64,000 nt of DNA from an uncultured Collinsella sp. (GTDB lineage: Bacteria; Actinomycetota; Coriobacteriia; Coriobacteriales; Coriobacteriaceae): positions 248,001 to 312,000 of the forward strand of contig CAUDNY010000001.1 in NCBI GenBank assembly GCA_958450865.1, in the 5' to 3' direction. How positions within the stretch are numbered: the first letter of the stretch is position 1; each line of letters starts with the position of its first letter. Shown here one piece after another: positions 24,866-41,599 of this stretch. Position numbers and translations under genes: made by a program. The notes beneath the pieces were generated by a model. The model was not told the origin of the DNA. It saw only the letters and a program-made list of their open reading frames with translations, and ran no database searches.

Positions 24866-25945
24866 TTACGAATAGACGATGGTAAAGGGTACTTCTGTTT
24901 CGGCCTCTCCTGTTGACGTGCACCTCGTGCCCTCAAGCGTTACTGAGACCACTTGGTCGACATCAATCAACTTCGTTGGCACCCAGATGTTCTCTCCGTT
25001 ATTGCGCGTTAGCGAAAAATAGGAGTTGTACGCGCCCGCAGCATCATCTTCTATGACCTGCTCCGATCCATCCTTGTAGGTGACGGTCAGCTTATTTTCA
25101 ACTGCTTCATAGCCCAGATCGGCGATGTGCGTCTGAATTGAAAATGGGCTGATCGCGATGGATGAACTATCGGAGTGAAGTTCCTTAGTATCGACGTGCG
25201 CTCCGACGCTAAACTCGGGTGTCGATGCCTCGCACTGTTTTGCCGTCTCACCCTCACCCTCGGTCCAGCAGATATTCCAGGTAACAGCACGCTGCAAGTC
25301 ACGATTGCGATCCCACGAGGAAAAGTACATTGTGCCGTTAACGACCGTTTCGCTTGACGCGTCCTTATCAATGGTGCAGCGAGTGTCGGCCCAATCTTCG
25401 CCAAACTTCATGTCAGCCGTATCGAGGCACTGCCCTCCCCCTCCCCCATTGAGAACAAGTTCGCCAATCTCTGCTGCTGGCTTGTAGTAGTTAACGCCAT
25501 TTGGATTGGACAACGTAAACGTCACGGCTCCGCAGCCGTTTTGGTCAATAGCCATCTCATGGATATCAAGCGTATAGCCGTTACCCTCGACGGACAGATT
25601 AACCTCCTGAACTGCGCCCTCCAGGCTTTGGGGCGCGATGCCGTCACCAAACTCTCTAGTGTAGGTATATTTAGTCCCCGATGAACCGCCGTTGGTCCAG
25701 GTAATGGAATCCCCGTTGCCGTGGTTTCCCCAGGCTGAGGCAAAATAGCTGGAATTGATAACTGCGTAGGCGACCCCTCCGGTCGCCAACACTCCGACAA
25801 GACACCCGATTACGGCAACATAGAGAGGCTTCGCGTGGCCCTTTCGATGAAGCGGCTCACCCGCAGCGGTATTAAGGACGCGATCAGCAAGATCGCTATC
25901 GGCTTGGATGGACTCGAAGGCCTGCTTGATTTGATTGGATTTCAC
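24866..25945 (-). CDS. membrane-anchored anti-sigma-like protein (DUF4179-type)
   Basis: The 359-residue protein has a short cytoplasmic N-terminus (about 1-38), one transmembrane helix (about 41-63, YVAVIGCLVGVLATGGVAYA) and a large extracytoplasmic domain rich in beta strands, with several Cys residues. That layout, and a 50-base overlap with an upstream ECF sigma gene, fits a membrane anti-sigma factor. It has no zinc-binding HxxxCxxC motif, so the assignment rests on context and general likeness to DUF4179/DUF5643 proteins. A second protein of the same layout is encoded at 59708. Confidence 0.65.
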   Translation of the reverse strand: MKSNQIKQAFESIQADSDLADRVLNTAAGEPLHRKGHAKPLYVAVIGCLVGVLATGGVAYAVINSSYFASAWGNHGNGDSITWTNGGSSGTKYTYTREFGDGIAPQSLEGAVQEVNLSVEGNGYTLDIHEMAIDQNGCGAVTFTLSNPNGVNYYKPAAEIGELVLNGGGGGQCLDTADMKFGEDWADTRCTIDKDASSETVVNGTMYFSSWDRNRDLQRAVTWNICWTEGEGETAKQCEASTPEFSVGAHVDTKELHSDSSSIAISPFSIQTHIADLGYEAVENKLTVTYKDGSEQVIEDDAAGAYNSYFSLTRNNGENIWVPTKLIDVDQVVSVTLEGTRCTSTGEAETEVPFTIVYS

Positions 25946-26414
25946 GGTCGCCCTCCTCTAGGATGAATTTGAGCTTCGTTCGACCACGAGCTAAACGCGT
26001 TCGAACGGTCGCGGCTGGTACATGCAGTAACTCGGCAATCTCTGAGGTCGAAAAACCTAGATAGTAATAGAGCACGATGGGAACACGGAATCGCTCCGGA
26101 AGTCGCATAACGTCTGACAGGACCGCCTTGGACTCCTCCTGCGCCGTCGAAAGCGAATCGGCCAGGTTCTCAATATCCTCCACACGCCTCCATGGCTTTC
26201 GAAAGAGCGATTTGCATTCATTGATCGTGACCCGGATAAGCCAGCGGCGAAGATGCTCCCGACTTTCAAAGTGTCCATCGCTTTTGAGCAACTTAAGAAA
26301 GACGTCTTGTGCAACATCGTCGGCATCGGCGCGATCGCGCAGGTACGTCAATGCGATTCGAAACACGACATCCCGGTGATCTTCGACCGCCTGTCTAAAA
26401 GCTTGTTCTTCCAT
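25896..26414 (-). CDS. RNA polymerase ECF-type sigma factor
   Basis: The 172-residue protein has sigma region 2 (DVVFRIALTYLRDRADADDV, AQDVFLKLL) and region 4 with the helix-turn-helix STSEIAELLHVPAATVRTRL. The ATG at 26414 follows the ribosome-binding site GGGAGGTGA; the longer open frame upstream has none. The 3' end overlaps the anti-sigma-like gene by 50 bases, so the two are probably translated together and form a membrane-signal regulatory pair. Target genes are not known. Confidence 0.9.
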   Translation of the reverse strand: MEEQAFRQAVEDHRDVVFRIALTYLRDRADADDVAQDVFLKLLKSDGHFESREHLRRWLIRVTINECKSLFRKPWRRVEDIENLADSLSTAQEESKAVLSDVMRLPERFRVPIVLYYYLGFSTSEIAELLHVPAATVRTRLARGRTKLKFILEEGDREIQSNQAGLRVHPSR

Positions 26415-26505
26415 AATCACCTCCCGGTGATGCTGATATTTCTTGCTGAGGCCCTCACCATAGATACGCTCTGGCCGGACGAAATGTTTCAAATTCAAGC
26501 AGGAA

Positions 26506-26545
26506 TAACCTACCAAAATAAACCTATCCCCTTTTGGCAGGTTTT
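26506..26545 (-). repeat. GGGGATAGGTTTATTTTGG repeat, copy B3 (reverse)
   Basis: Read on the minus strand this is AAAACCTGCCAAAAGGGG followed by ATAGGTTTATTTTGGTAGGTT: the same palindrome as at 53135-53174. It lies between rpoC's terminator and the ECF sigma gene start region. Confidence 0.7.
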
Positions 26546-26550
26546 CTTCA

Positions 26551-26589
26551 ACAAAAAAGACCCGCTTCCCTGTTGGGAAACGGGTCTTT
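26551..26589 (-). terminator. terminator after rpoC
   Basis: Minus-strand AAAGACCCGTTTCCC pairs with GGGAAGCGGGTCTTT across a short loop and is followed by TTTTTGTT. It ends the rpoBC transcript, so the ECF operon is separately transcribed. Confidence 0.92.
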
Positions 26590-26615
26590 GGAAGGGCGGT
26601 TAACGTACTTGGAAG

Positions 26616-31094
<4,479 letters not shown>

Positions 31095-31100
31095 AGTCAA

Positions 31101-34592
<3,492 letters not shown>

Positions 34593-34665
34593 CAGGTTTT
34601 TCCTCCTTCACGGAAATGCTCGGTGGGTTGGCGAGGCATAGCTTCGCCAGTTATCGCAACCTAAT

Positions 34666-34693
34666 AGTTTATCAGGTACCGACCGTTGGGCAA
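34666..34693 (-). promoter_or_regulatory. rpoBC promoter
   Basis: Minus strand TTGCCC (34688-34693), 16-base spacer, TAAACT (34666-34671), about 75 bases upstream of the rpoB start. It supports separate transcription of rpoBC after insertion of galU. Confidence 0.55.
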
Positions 34694-34824
34694 GAAAAGC
34701 CTTGACGCGATTGAGTTTTTGGAGTAGCAAAGTTTTTCGACGGAAAACACGCAGGTAGATGTATGTGTATCGAACATCTGTTCATATATTTTCTGTGAAC
34801 AGGGAGCCAGCAATCGCAGCTCTT

Positions 34825-34859
34825 ATAAAAAACGGGCGCGAACCGAAGTCCGCGCCCGT
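34825..34859 (-). terminator. terminator after galU
   Basis: ACGGGCGCG (34832-34840) pairs with CGCGCCCGT (34851-34859); on the minus strand it is followed by TTTTTT. Confidence 0.92.
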
Positions 34860-34879
34860 AAATGTCGATGCCCGAAGGC

Positions 34880-35788
34880 TTACTTACGCATCAATCCGCC
34901 GCGCTCGTCGATGGCGTCCCAGAAGGCATCGGCAAAGCGGGGGTCGCTTGCAGCCATGAGGGCGTTGGTGGCCATCCAGCCAGAGGGAGTGCCGGTGTCG
35001 TAGCCCGACAGCGGGTCGATGACGACTGCATACATGGCCTCGCGGTCGAGCGAACGGGCCATGGCGTCGGTGAGCTGGATCTCGCCGCCCTTGCCGGCCT
35101 GCTGATCTGCCAGCAGGTCCATGACCAGCGGGCTCAGCAGGTAGCGGCCGACGATGTACAGGTTGGACGGAGCCGCCTCGGGAGCGGGCTTCTCAACCAG
35201 ACCGCCGATGCGCCAGACAGCACCGGGCTCGGCATCGGCAACGTCCTCGGCGCCCTCGAGCGAACCGACGCGCTCGCCCGCGATAACGCCGTAGCGGCTG
35301 ACTTCCTCGGGCGAGCAAGCGGCGACGGCGATAACCGAAGCGCCACCGTGCTCCTTAGAAACGGCGAGCATCTTGTCGCAGATGTCGCGGTTAGGCACAA
35401 CGTAGTCGCCCAGAAGAACCAGGAAGTTCTCCCCTGCCACGGCGTCGGCAGCAGAGCGGATAGCATGGCCGAGGCCCTTGGGCTCGTACTGATAACGGAA
35501 GTCGACCGGCATACCGCCAGCGTGGGCGACGGCATCGGCATAGGCGTTCTTGCCGCGCTCGCGCAGCAGGTTCTCGAGCGAGCGATCGGGCTGGAAGTAG
35601 CTCAGCAGCTCGGGCTTGCCGGGCGAGGTAACGATGATGGCATCGTCGACCTCCTCGGGCTCGAGCGCCTCCTCGACGACGTACTGAATGACGGGCTTGT
35701 CGAGCACCGGCAGCATCTCTTTGGGCGTGCACTTGGTGCCAGGCAGAAAACGCGTGCCAAGACCGGCGGCGGGGATGATTGCCTTCAT
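34880..35788 (-). CDS. galU: UTP-glucose-1-phosphate uridylyltransferase
   Basis: The enzyme makes UDP-glucose for glycolipid and envelope polysaccharide synthesis. The 302-residue nucleotidyltransferase has the N-terminal motif IPAAGLGTRFLPGTK, PKEMLPVLDKPVIQYVVEEA, the LGDYVV metal-site region and EKP in the middle. ATG at 35788 matches the family start; the open frame continues upstream without a ribosome-binding site. The gene sits alone between rplL and rpoB. Confidence 0.93.
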   Translation of the reverse strand: MKAIIPAAGLGTRFLPGTKCTPKEMLPVLDKPVIQYVVEEALEPEEVDDAIIVTSPGKPELLSYFQPDRSLENLLRERGKNAYADAVAHAGGMPVDFRYQYEPKGLGHAIRSAADAVAGENFLVLLGDYVVPNRDICDKMLAVSKEHGGASVIAVAACSPEEVSRYGVIAGERVGSLEGAEDVADAEPGAVWRIGGLVEKPAPEAAPSNLYIVGRYLLSPLVMDLLADQQAGKGGEIQLTDAMARSLDREAMYAVVIDPLSGYDTGTPSGWMATNALMAASDPRFADAFWDAIDERGGLMRK

Positions 35789-36035
35789 GTTATTCAAAGA
35801 TCCTTTCGCAGGCGCAAAAGCGCCCCATGCGTGCGGCACACAGCCGCAGACCAAATTGCGATACCCAAGCATCTTACCGCTGGAACTATATGTCGCTACA
35901 AGGCAGAGACAATTCTTCAGCAGGTCAACGCAAATTATTGCTCGAATGGTGCAATTTTATTGCCCAACGGCAGGGCACCCGATACGACGCAAATCACAGA
36001 ACATGGCAGTTTGAGCAACCGATGCCGAGGGACCG

Positions 36036-36072
36036 AAAAACAAAAAAACGGGGCTCGCAATGCGAACCCCGT
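36036..36072 (-). terminator. terminator after rplL
   Basis: Minus-strand ACGGGGTTCGC pairs with GCGAGCCCCGT, followed by TTTTTTTG. The region 35789-36035 upstream of galU has no gene; only this terminator and weak AT-rich sequence were seen. Confidence 0.92.
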
Positions 36073-36101
36073 CTGCAAAGAAATCTGGCGAGAAAGCCTG
36101 A

Positions 36102-36479
36102 TTACTTGAGGGTGACAGCAGCGCCAGCAGCCTCGAGCTTCTCCTTGGCAGCCTCGGCGTCCTCCTTCTTGGCACCCTCGAGAACAGCCTTGGGAGCGCC
36201 CTCGACGACCTCCTTGGCCTCCTTCAGGCCAAGGTTGGTGAGCTCACGGACGGCCTTGATGACCTGGATCTTGTTGTCGCCGAAGCCCTCGAGCACGACG
36301 TCAAACTCGGTCTTCTCCTCGGCCTCAGCAGCGCCAGCAGCGGGAGCGGCGACAACAGCAGCAGGAGCAGCGGCGGAAACGCCGAAGGTGTCCTCGATAG
36401 CCTTGACGAGCTCGGAAGCCTCGAGAAGGGTCATTTCCTTAAGAGCATCGATGATCTCATCGGTGGTAAGCTTAGCCAT
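36102..36479 (-). CDS. rplL: 50S ribosomal protein L7/L12
   Basis: L12 forms the ribosomal stalk that recruits translation factors. The 125-residue acidic protein has the dimerisation domain (MAKLTTDEIIDALKEMTLLE), an Ala-rich hinge (about 46-60) and the C-terminal domain KTEFDVVLEGFGDNKIQVIK. The ATG at 36479 is preceded by GAAAGGAC. It follows rplJ by about 100 bases and ends at a terminator. Confidence 0.97.
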   Translation of the reverse strand: MAKLTTDEIIDALKEMTLLEASELVKAIEDTFGVSAAAPAAVVAAPAAGAAEAEEKTEFDVVLEGFGDNKIQVIKAVRELTNLGLKEAKEVVEGAPKAVLEGAKKEDAEAAKEKLEAAGAAVTLK

Positions 36480-36581
36480 TTCTAAGTCCTTTCGGTTTCC
36501 GTGCGGATGCACGGAGATCAGTTAAAACACGGCGCGAATGCGCCAGGGGTGCGGCGTTGCCGCCGCGGGTGAAAACAGCGA

Positions 36582-37103
36582 CTAGGCTGCCTTCTGCTCG
36601 GAGACCTGCTGGATCGAACGAGCGAGACCAGAGGAAACGCCGTTGACGCAGACAGCGATGTCGCGAGCGAAACCGGAGATGAGACCGGCGATCTGGCCGA
36701 GAAGCTGATCCTTGGTGGGCAGCTCGGCGATAGCCTTAACATCATCAGCGGAAACGGCCTTGCCGTCGGAGATACCGCCCTTGATCTCAAGGACGCCCTT
36801 GGACTTAGCGGAGAAGTCCTTAAGGGCCTTAGCGGCCTCGACCGGCTCGGTCTCGTAGAACACATAAGCGACGGGGCCGGCGAGGATCTCGTCGATCTCG
36901 GGCTGCTCCTGGTTCTTGAGAGCGATCTTGACCAGGTTGTTCTTGTAGACCTTCATCTCGGCGCCGCACTCGCGAAGCTGATGACGCAGCTCCTGAGCCT
37001 GCTTAACCGTCAGACCGTTGTAGTTGACGACGAACAGACCGGCGTTCTCGGCGATACGGGACTCGATCTCTGCAACCTTGTCGATTTTGTACTGCTGGGG
37101 CAT
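36582..37103 (-). CDS. rplJ: 50S ribosomal protein L10
   Basis: L10 anchors L12 dimers to the 23S rRNA and, in other bacteria, binds its own mRNA leader. The 173 residues contain GLFVVNYNGLTVKQAQELRH and the C-terminal helix that binds L12. ATG at 37103 is preceded by GAGGAGG. Upstream lies a 210-base leader with a terminator-like hairpin. Confidence 0.95.
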   Translation of the reverse strand: MPQQYKIDKVAEIESRIAENAGLFVVNYNGLTVKQAQELRHQLRECGAEMKVYKNNLVKIALKNQEQPEIDEILAGPVAYVFYETEPVEAAKALKDFSAKSKGVLEIKGGISDGKAVSADDVKAIAELPTKDQLLGQIAGLISGFARDIAVCVNGVSSGLARSIQQVSEQKAA

Positions 37104-37153
37104 GAATTACACCTCCTCGAATTCTTTCCGGGCACGGTCCGCCACAAGGACGT

Positions 37154-37205
37154 GACGGGGGCATGTCCAAAAAGAAAGCCCCCGCGCTGCATGAGCGACG
37201 GGGGC
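37154..37205 (-). promoter_or_regulatory. terminator-like attenuator in the rplJ leader
   Basis: On the minus strand GCCCCCG (ending 37205) pairs with CGGGGGC (37178-37184) around an inner GCT/AGC stem and is followed by TTTCTTTTT (37169-37177), a full intrinsic terminator between the promoter and rplJ. A second GCCCCCGTC lies just downstream (37154-37162) and could pair with the same CGGGGGC, giving a mutually exclusive fold. This fits attenuation control of rplJL, probably by L10; the regulator is inferred. Confidence 0.65.
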
Positions 37206-37319
37206 GAGAAGACATATCTACTCGACCACCTCGGCTGGCGGGATATCCCATTAAGCTCGCGGGCGATGCCCGTTTGCACCGGCTGTCTCTGGCAGCGGAT
37301 TCGTGCGTGAACCGAAAGT

Positions 37320-37348
37320 ATTATGGCGGGGACCCCGGCGTCGGTCAA
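37320..37348 (-). promoter_or_regulatory. rplJ promoter
   Basis: Minus strand TTGACC (37343-37348), 17-base spacer, CATAAT (37320-37325). It lies between palindrome LP3 and the attenuator hairpin, giving a leader of about 210 bases. Confidence 0.7.
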
Positions 37349-37381
37349 CGGGAAACCGGGCTGCACACAATTCCACCATCC

Positions 37382-37515
37382 GGCCGCACCGCCGAAGGCC
37401 AGGCGCAAGGTTTTCGCTCGGTCAGGTCCTGGGCTCGCACGAAGAGCACATTAAGTGCTCTTCGGCTCGTGCGGAATCTACGAAAACCTTGCGCCTGGCC
37501 TTTGGCGGCGCGGCC
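37382..37515. repeat. long palindrome LP3 upstream of the rplJ promoter
   Basis: Inverted arms of 35 bases (37382-37416 and 37481-37515) with two mismatches flank a 64-base centre. The inner hairpin is GAAGAGCAC-ATTAA-GTGCTCTTC, flanked by GGCTCGCAC and GGCTCGTGCGGAA as in LP2. Outer arms are unrelated to those of LP1 and LP2. It lies between the aminotransferase gene and the rplJ promoter. Confidence 0.85.
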
Positions 37516-37608
37516 TGCGTTGACTTTGGGCAGCCCGGGTTTTCGTTGGCTGACGCCCCCCACTCATAATGCTTGGGTCGGTGGGCTGATGTGTTGCGTC
37601 CCGTTGGG

Positions 37609-38745
37609 CTATAAGGTTGAAATGAAGGTGGACAGGCGATTTAGGCCTTCGTCCAGATCTTGGTCGGAAACGCAATAGCTGAGGCGGATGTGGCCTTCGG
37701 TGCCGAAGCAGTTTCCGGGGACTAGGGCTACGCCTGCTTCTTTGATGGCTTTGATGCAGAAATCTTCGCTGGTTAGGCTGAACTTTTTGATGCTCGGGAA
37801 AGTGTAGAAGGCTCCTGCGGGCTCCACGACGTCCAGGCCCATGGCGTCTAAGGCTGCGAGTACGCGCTCGCGGCGGGCTCGGTAGACTTTGAGCATGGGG
37901 GTTGGGTCGACGGTCAGGGCTCGGGCTGCGGCGTCCATCTCAAAGGAGACGGCGCTCGATACTAGGTATTGGTGGGCTTTTGCGATCTCGGCGATGACGG
38001 GGGCTGCGGCTGCAAGCCAGCCCAAGCGCCAGCCGGTCATGGCCCAAGGTTTGGAGAAGCTCTCGATAACCACTGTCTGCTCGCGTAGCTCCGGGTGTCG
38101 CTGGGCGAAGCGCTCGTAGCCGTCCACATAAACGAGGCGGTTGTATACGTCATCGCAGACTACGTAGATGCCCGCCTGCTCCGCCACGTGTGCCACGGCG
38201 TCGAGCGATGCCGCGTCGAGGATGCAGCCCGTGGGGTTGTTGGGCGAGCAGATGACGATGGCCTTGGTCGCCGGCGTCACACAGGCGCGAAGCGCATCCT
38301 CGTCAATCTGAAATTGCGCAGGCTCCGTATCCAAAAAGACCGCTTTGGCGTGATTGGCCACGACGATGCTCTCGTACAGGCCAAAGGCCGGCGTGGGGAT
38401 AATGACCTCGTCGCCGGGGTTGAGCATGGCCATAAACGTAGCCGACAGGGCCTCGGTCGCGCCGTCGGTCAGGATGACCTCGTCGGCCGAAAACGTAAGG
38501 CCCGCGTCCCCCATGTAGGCAGATAGCGCCTCACGCAGGGCGGGGCGACCGTTGTTGGGCGGATAGTGTGTGTCACCGCGGTCCAGTGCGGCGGTCACCT
38601 CGGCGCTAATCACATCGGGCGTGGGAAAATCGGGCTCGCCAAGCGCAAGCGCAATGCACCCCGGGTGCTGGGCGGCGAGCGCGTTAATCCGACGGATGCC
38701 GGAGGGCTTAAGCGTGGCAAGCGAGGTATTCATGGACAGACGCAT
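37609..38745 (-). CDS. pyridoxal phosphate-dependent aminotransferase (class I/II)
   Basis: This 378-residue fold-type I aminotransferase probably acts on aspartate or aromatic amino acids. It has ALGEPDFPTPD near the N-terminus, SPNNPTGCILD (Asn and substrate contact), the PLP lysine in ESFSKPWAMTGWRLGW and the C-terminal Arg in EGHIRLSYCVS that binds the substrate carboxylate. The exact substrate is not decidable. ATG behind GAAAGGAA; it is divergent from the next gene. Confidence 0.88.
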   Translation of the reverse strand: MRLSMNTSLATLKPSGIRRINALAAQHPGCIALALGEPDFPTPDVISAEVTAALDRGDTHYPPNNGRPALREALSAYMGDAGLTFSADEVILTDGATEALSATFMAMLNPGDEVIIPTPAFGLYESIVVANHAKAVFLDTEPAQFQIDEDALRACVTPATKAIVICSPNNPTGCILDAASLDAVAHVAEQAGIYVVCDDVYNRLVYVDGYERFAQRHPELREQTVVIESFSKPWAMTGWRLGWLAAAAPVIAEIAKAHQYLVSSAVSFEMDAAARALTVDPTPMLKVYRARRERVLAALDAMGLDVVEPAGAFYTFPSIKKFSLTSEDFCIKAIKEAGVALVPGNCFGTEGHIRLSYCVSDQDLDEGLNRLSTFISTL

Positions 38746-38838
38746 GGCGTTCCTTTCGTAAGGGTTGCACTAGGATAGCGCGGCGAGGCGCCGCCGGACG
38801 GTGTAACCTAAACGGAAATGAACCGGAAAGGAGGCGGC

Positions 38839-39501
38839 ATGGAGACGACCGCACGCGGCGATGTACCAAAAACACTGCATAACATCGCGTTTGTCAGTAT
38901 TTCAGAGAGCGCCGATCTTGAGTTTTTGCTCTGGGACCTGCAGGATGCCATCGCCGCCTATGCACAGCTTTCCGGCACTGTACTCCCCCGCCCAGTCGAC
39001 TTGAAGGCAAATGACGCCGGCAGCGTTGCCGATGGCATCGTGCTGGCCATTGAAGATGTGGCTGACGATGAGACGTTGACAGCTATCGAGCAGGCGCTTG
39101 AGCGCTTTGGCGGTACGGGAACGCGCGTCTATGCCGCGATTCGAGCCGCACAAGAGGGCACTGAGCAGGCGCGTGGGACCGCCGTTCGCCTGCACAAGGC
39201 ATGTGAGCGCCATGACCAATTGTGGTGTGGCGGCGTTGCCATCTGCGCCGGCAGCGGCATCGCGGCGCTTCGCCATTCCCCACGCATGGGCCTCTTGCGC
39301 CGACCATTTTCGGAAGCGATGGATAAGCTTGTGGGCGCCGTGCGCATAGGCTGCTCCATTGAGCATGCGCAGCTGCTGGGCGGTGGCAATGCCGGTAGCG
39401 TCGATACCGACGGCATGGTGCGCGCTAGGCCTGCTGTGCCCGCGCTAATCTGGCGCGCTATCATCAAACGCCTCGGCGCCCATGCTCAATCAGATATCTA
39501 A
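38839..39501 (+). CDS. conserved hypothetical protein, 220 residues
   Basis: I do not recognise this protein. It has no signal peptide or membrane helix. The N-terminal part is acidic with predicted helices (ADLEFLLWDLQDAIAAYAQL). The C-terminal half has a Gly-Ala-rich stretch WCGGVAICAGSGIAAL and SPRMGLLRRPFSEAMDKLVG, which could suit an alpha/beta flavodoxin-like fold, but no catalytic motif is visible. ATG at 38839 was chosen for the strong AAAGGAGG site. Its 3' end meets the convergent glycosylase gene within two bases. Confidence 0.65.
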   Translation: METTARGDVPKTLHNIAFVSISESADLEFLLWDLQDAIAAYAQLSGTVLPRPVDLKANDAGSVADGIVLAIEDVADDETLTAIEQALERFGGTGTRVYAAIRAAQEGTEQARGTAVRLHKACERHDQLWCGGVAICAGSGIAALRHSPRMGLLRRPFSEAMDKLVGAVRIGCSIEHAQLLGGGNAGSVDTDGMVRARPAVPALIWRAIIKRLGAHAQSDI

Positions 39502-39502
39502 A

Positions 39503-40066
39503 TTACAGGGTGCCCCAGTCAACGGCTTCACTCCAACGCTCGACAAGCCGCTCCAAACGCCACGCCGCGTTGGCAGGACTCGTCGACGGCAGCACGATGG
39601 CAGCTAGCCCCGTCCGCTCTTGTAGATAGCGTTTGTAGAGCCGCCCGGCCGCGCCGCCGTTGCAGATAACGACCTCAATCGGCGTGACATCGGTAATGCG
39701 CTCGATATGTGCCGGCACAACGTTGCGAATGCTCGCGTCGCTTGAGCCCTTGATGTCACAGCTCTCGATCACGTCCCACAGGGCCACACCGCCGTTGAGC
39801 AGCATAGCCCGCTTGGCAACAACCGAGGCGTCGAGCGTCGCGGGCTCGCCGCTCGCCAAAGCGTCTCCCTCGTTGGGCGGCACGGGCACACCGAGGCACG
39901 CGGCCATCACGCGCCAAAAGCGGTTCTGGGGATTACCGTAATAGAAGGTGTTGGCGCGCGAGAGCACCGAGGGAAACGACCCCAGCACCAAAACGCGCGA
40001 GCGCCGGTCGAACACGGGCTCAAACCCATGCTCAATATGTTGATAGCCCTCGTCAGACACAGGCAT
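39503..40066 (-). CDS. DNA-deoxyinosine glycosylase (uracil-DNA glycosylase superfamily)
   Basis: This repair enzyme excises hypoxanthine, and perhaps uracil, from DNA. The 187-residue product has the superfamily pattern VLGSFPSVLSRANTFYYGNP with NRFWRVMA, and the C-terminal LPSTSPANA loop, as in family-6 glycosylases. It lies three bases downstream of the GH13 gene in the same direction, so the two are probably co-transcribed without an obvious functional link. Confidence 0.85.
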   Translation of the reverse strand: MPVSDEGYQHIEHGFEPVFDRRSRVLVLGSFPSVLSRANTFYYGNPQNRFWRVMAACLGVPVPPNEGDALASGEPATLDASVVAKRAMLLNGGVALWDVIESCDIKGSSDASIRNVVPAHIERITDVTPIEVVICNGGAAGRLYKRYLQERTGLAAIVLPSTSPANAAWRLERLVERWSEAVDWGTL

Positions 40067-40069
40067 GGG

Positions 40070-41446
40070 CTAGGCTCTCAGCAGATAACGCACCTCATAG
40101 GGCGCAAGTTCAAGGGAGCCCGCCAGCTCGACCGTGGGCACGCCGTCGGCCAGCAGGTCGACAAAGGACCCATTGAGCTCGCCGGCGCCAAAGGTGTAAG
40201 GCTCGCCCACGGCATTGACCGCCACGAGCACCGTCGCGTCGTCGCAGGCGCGCTCGAACAGCAGCTGCTTGTTCTGAATCACCACGTTGCGATAGGCACC
40301 ATAGTTGAGGGCACGGGCCGCCGCGTCGTCTGCCGAGCGCAGGTGCGCGAGCTGCTTGATGAAGGCCGTCAGCTCGTTGGGCGCAGGCTCATCGAGCGCA
40401 GGTCGCAGCGCCCAGTCACCATCGGGGCCGCCCTTTTCGCCAGGAATCCCCCACTCGCTGCCATAGTAGACGCACGGAATGCCCGGCATGCCAAAGAGCA
40501 TGCCATAAGCGGGGCGCAGACAGGACTTGTCGGTAAGGATACTTGCCAGGCGCGGCACATCGTGGTTGTCGACAAACGACAGCAGATGTTTGCCGCGGTA
40601 GATGCACCACGGATCGCCGCCAAACTGGCGGTGCAGCGAATGGGCGATCTCGAACATGTTGACCGAGTTAAAGCTGGAATACAGGCCCTTGTAGCACTCG
40701 TAATTAGTGCACGAGTCGAGCATCTCGTCGTTGACGATCTGATTGTAGTCGCCGTGGAGCGTCTCGCCGATGAGCACAAAGCCGGGCTTGAGCTCACGGG
40801 TAAAGGAGTGTAGGCGGCGCATAAAGTCGCGGTCAAGCATATAGGCAACGTCCAGGCGCAGGCCGTCGATGCCAAAGCCCTCGGCCCAGCGACGCACGGA
40901 CTCAAGCAGGTAATCGACCACGGCGGGGTTTTGCAAGTTGAGCTTCACAAGCTCAAAATGGCCTTCCCAGCCCTCGTACCAAAAGCCGTCGCCATAGCAG
41001 GAGTCGCCGTCAAAGCTAATGTGGAACCAATCCTTGTAGGGCGAGTCCCACTTGCGCTCCTGAACATCGCGGAAGGCCCAAAAACCGCGACCGACATGGT
41101 TGAAGACGGCATCAAGCACCACACGGATGCCATGGGCATGCAGTGTCTCGCACACGGCGGCAAAGTCGGCATCCCCACCCAGGCGACGGTCGATATGGCG
41201 CAGGCTGCGCGTGTCGTAACCGTGACTGTCGGATTCGAGCGGCGGGTTAATGAGCACAGCACCGATGCCGAGTTTCTGCAGGTAGCCGGCCCATTGGGCG
41301 ATTTTCATAATGGGAGCATCGGGGTTAGGCGCGGCGTTGGCAGCCTGGGCGAGTTCATCCTCGGCAACGGGCGCGGCGTTTTCGCGCGGAGCTCCGCAAA
41401 AGCCCAGCGGATAGACCTGATAGAACGTCGTCTCGTATGCCCACAT
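40070..41446 (-). CDS. alpha-amylase family glycoside hydrolase (GH13), intracellular
   Basis: The 458-residue enzyme probably hydrolyses short alpha-glucans or maltodextrins. Conserved regions are DAVFNHVG, the nucleophile Asp in GIDGLRLDVAY, the acid Glu in VLIGETLHGDY and FVDNHD. There is no signal peptide and no carbohydrate-binding domain, which suggests action on imported oligosaccharides. The C-terminal beta domain is short. Confidence 0.9.
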   Translation of the reverse strand: MWAYETTFYQVYPLGFCGAPRENAAPVAEDELAQAANAAPNPDAPIMKIAQWAGYLQKLGIGAVLINPPLESDSHGYDTRSLRHIDRRLGGDADFAAVCETLHAHGIRVVLDAVFNHVGRGFWAFRDVQERKWDSPYKDWFHISFDGDSCYGDGFWYEGWEGHFELVKLNLQNPAVVDYLLESVRRWAEGFGIDGLRLDVAYMLDRDFMRRLHSFTRELKPGFVLIGETLHGDYNQIVNDEMLDSCTNYECYKGLYSSFNSVNMFEIAHSLHRQFGGDPWCIYRGKHLLSFVDNHDVPRLASILTDKSCLRPAYGMLFGMPGIPCVYYGSEWGIPGEKGGPDGDWALRPALDEPAPNELTAFIKQLAHLRSADDAAARALNYGAYRNVVIQNKQLLFERACDDATVLVAVNAVGEPYTFGAGELNGSFVDLLADGVPTVELAGSLELAPYEVRYLLRA

Positions 41447-41512
41447 AGCAGCCTCCCGGTAAGCTCAACACAACGCCATCCATTGTATGCCTGCCGTGCA
41501 TCCCCTCCTCCA

Positions 41513-41586
41513 AAATAAGTTGCGGTGAAATAGGGACTGTTGAGACCAATAAACCGGGCAAACAGTCTCTATTCCACCGCAACTGA
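41513..41586. repeat. palindromic intergenic element with ATAGGGACTGTT core
   Basis: AGTTGCGGTGAAATAGGGAC and TGTT at the left face AACAGTCTCTATTCCACCGC and AACT at the right, around a loop of about 25 bases. The GGGACTGT core resembles the other GGGACAG palindromes in this window. It lies between the MFS gene and the GH13 gene. Confidence 0.7.
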
Positions 41587-41599
41587 TGAGGGAACGTGA

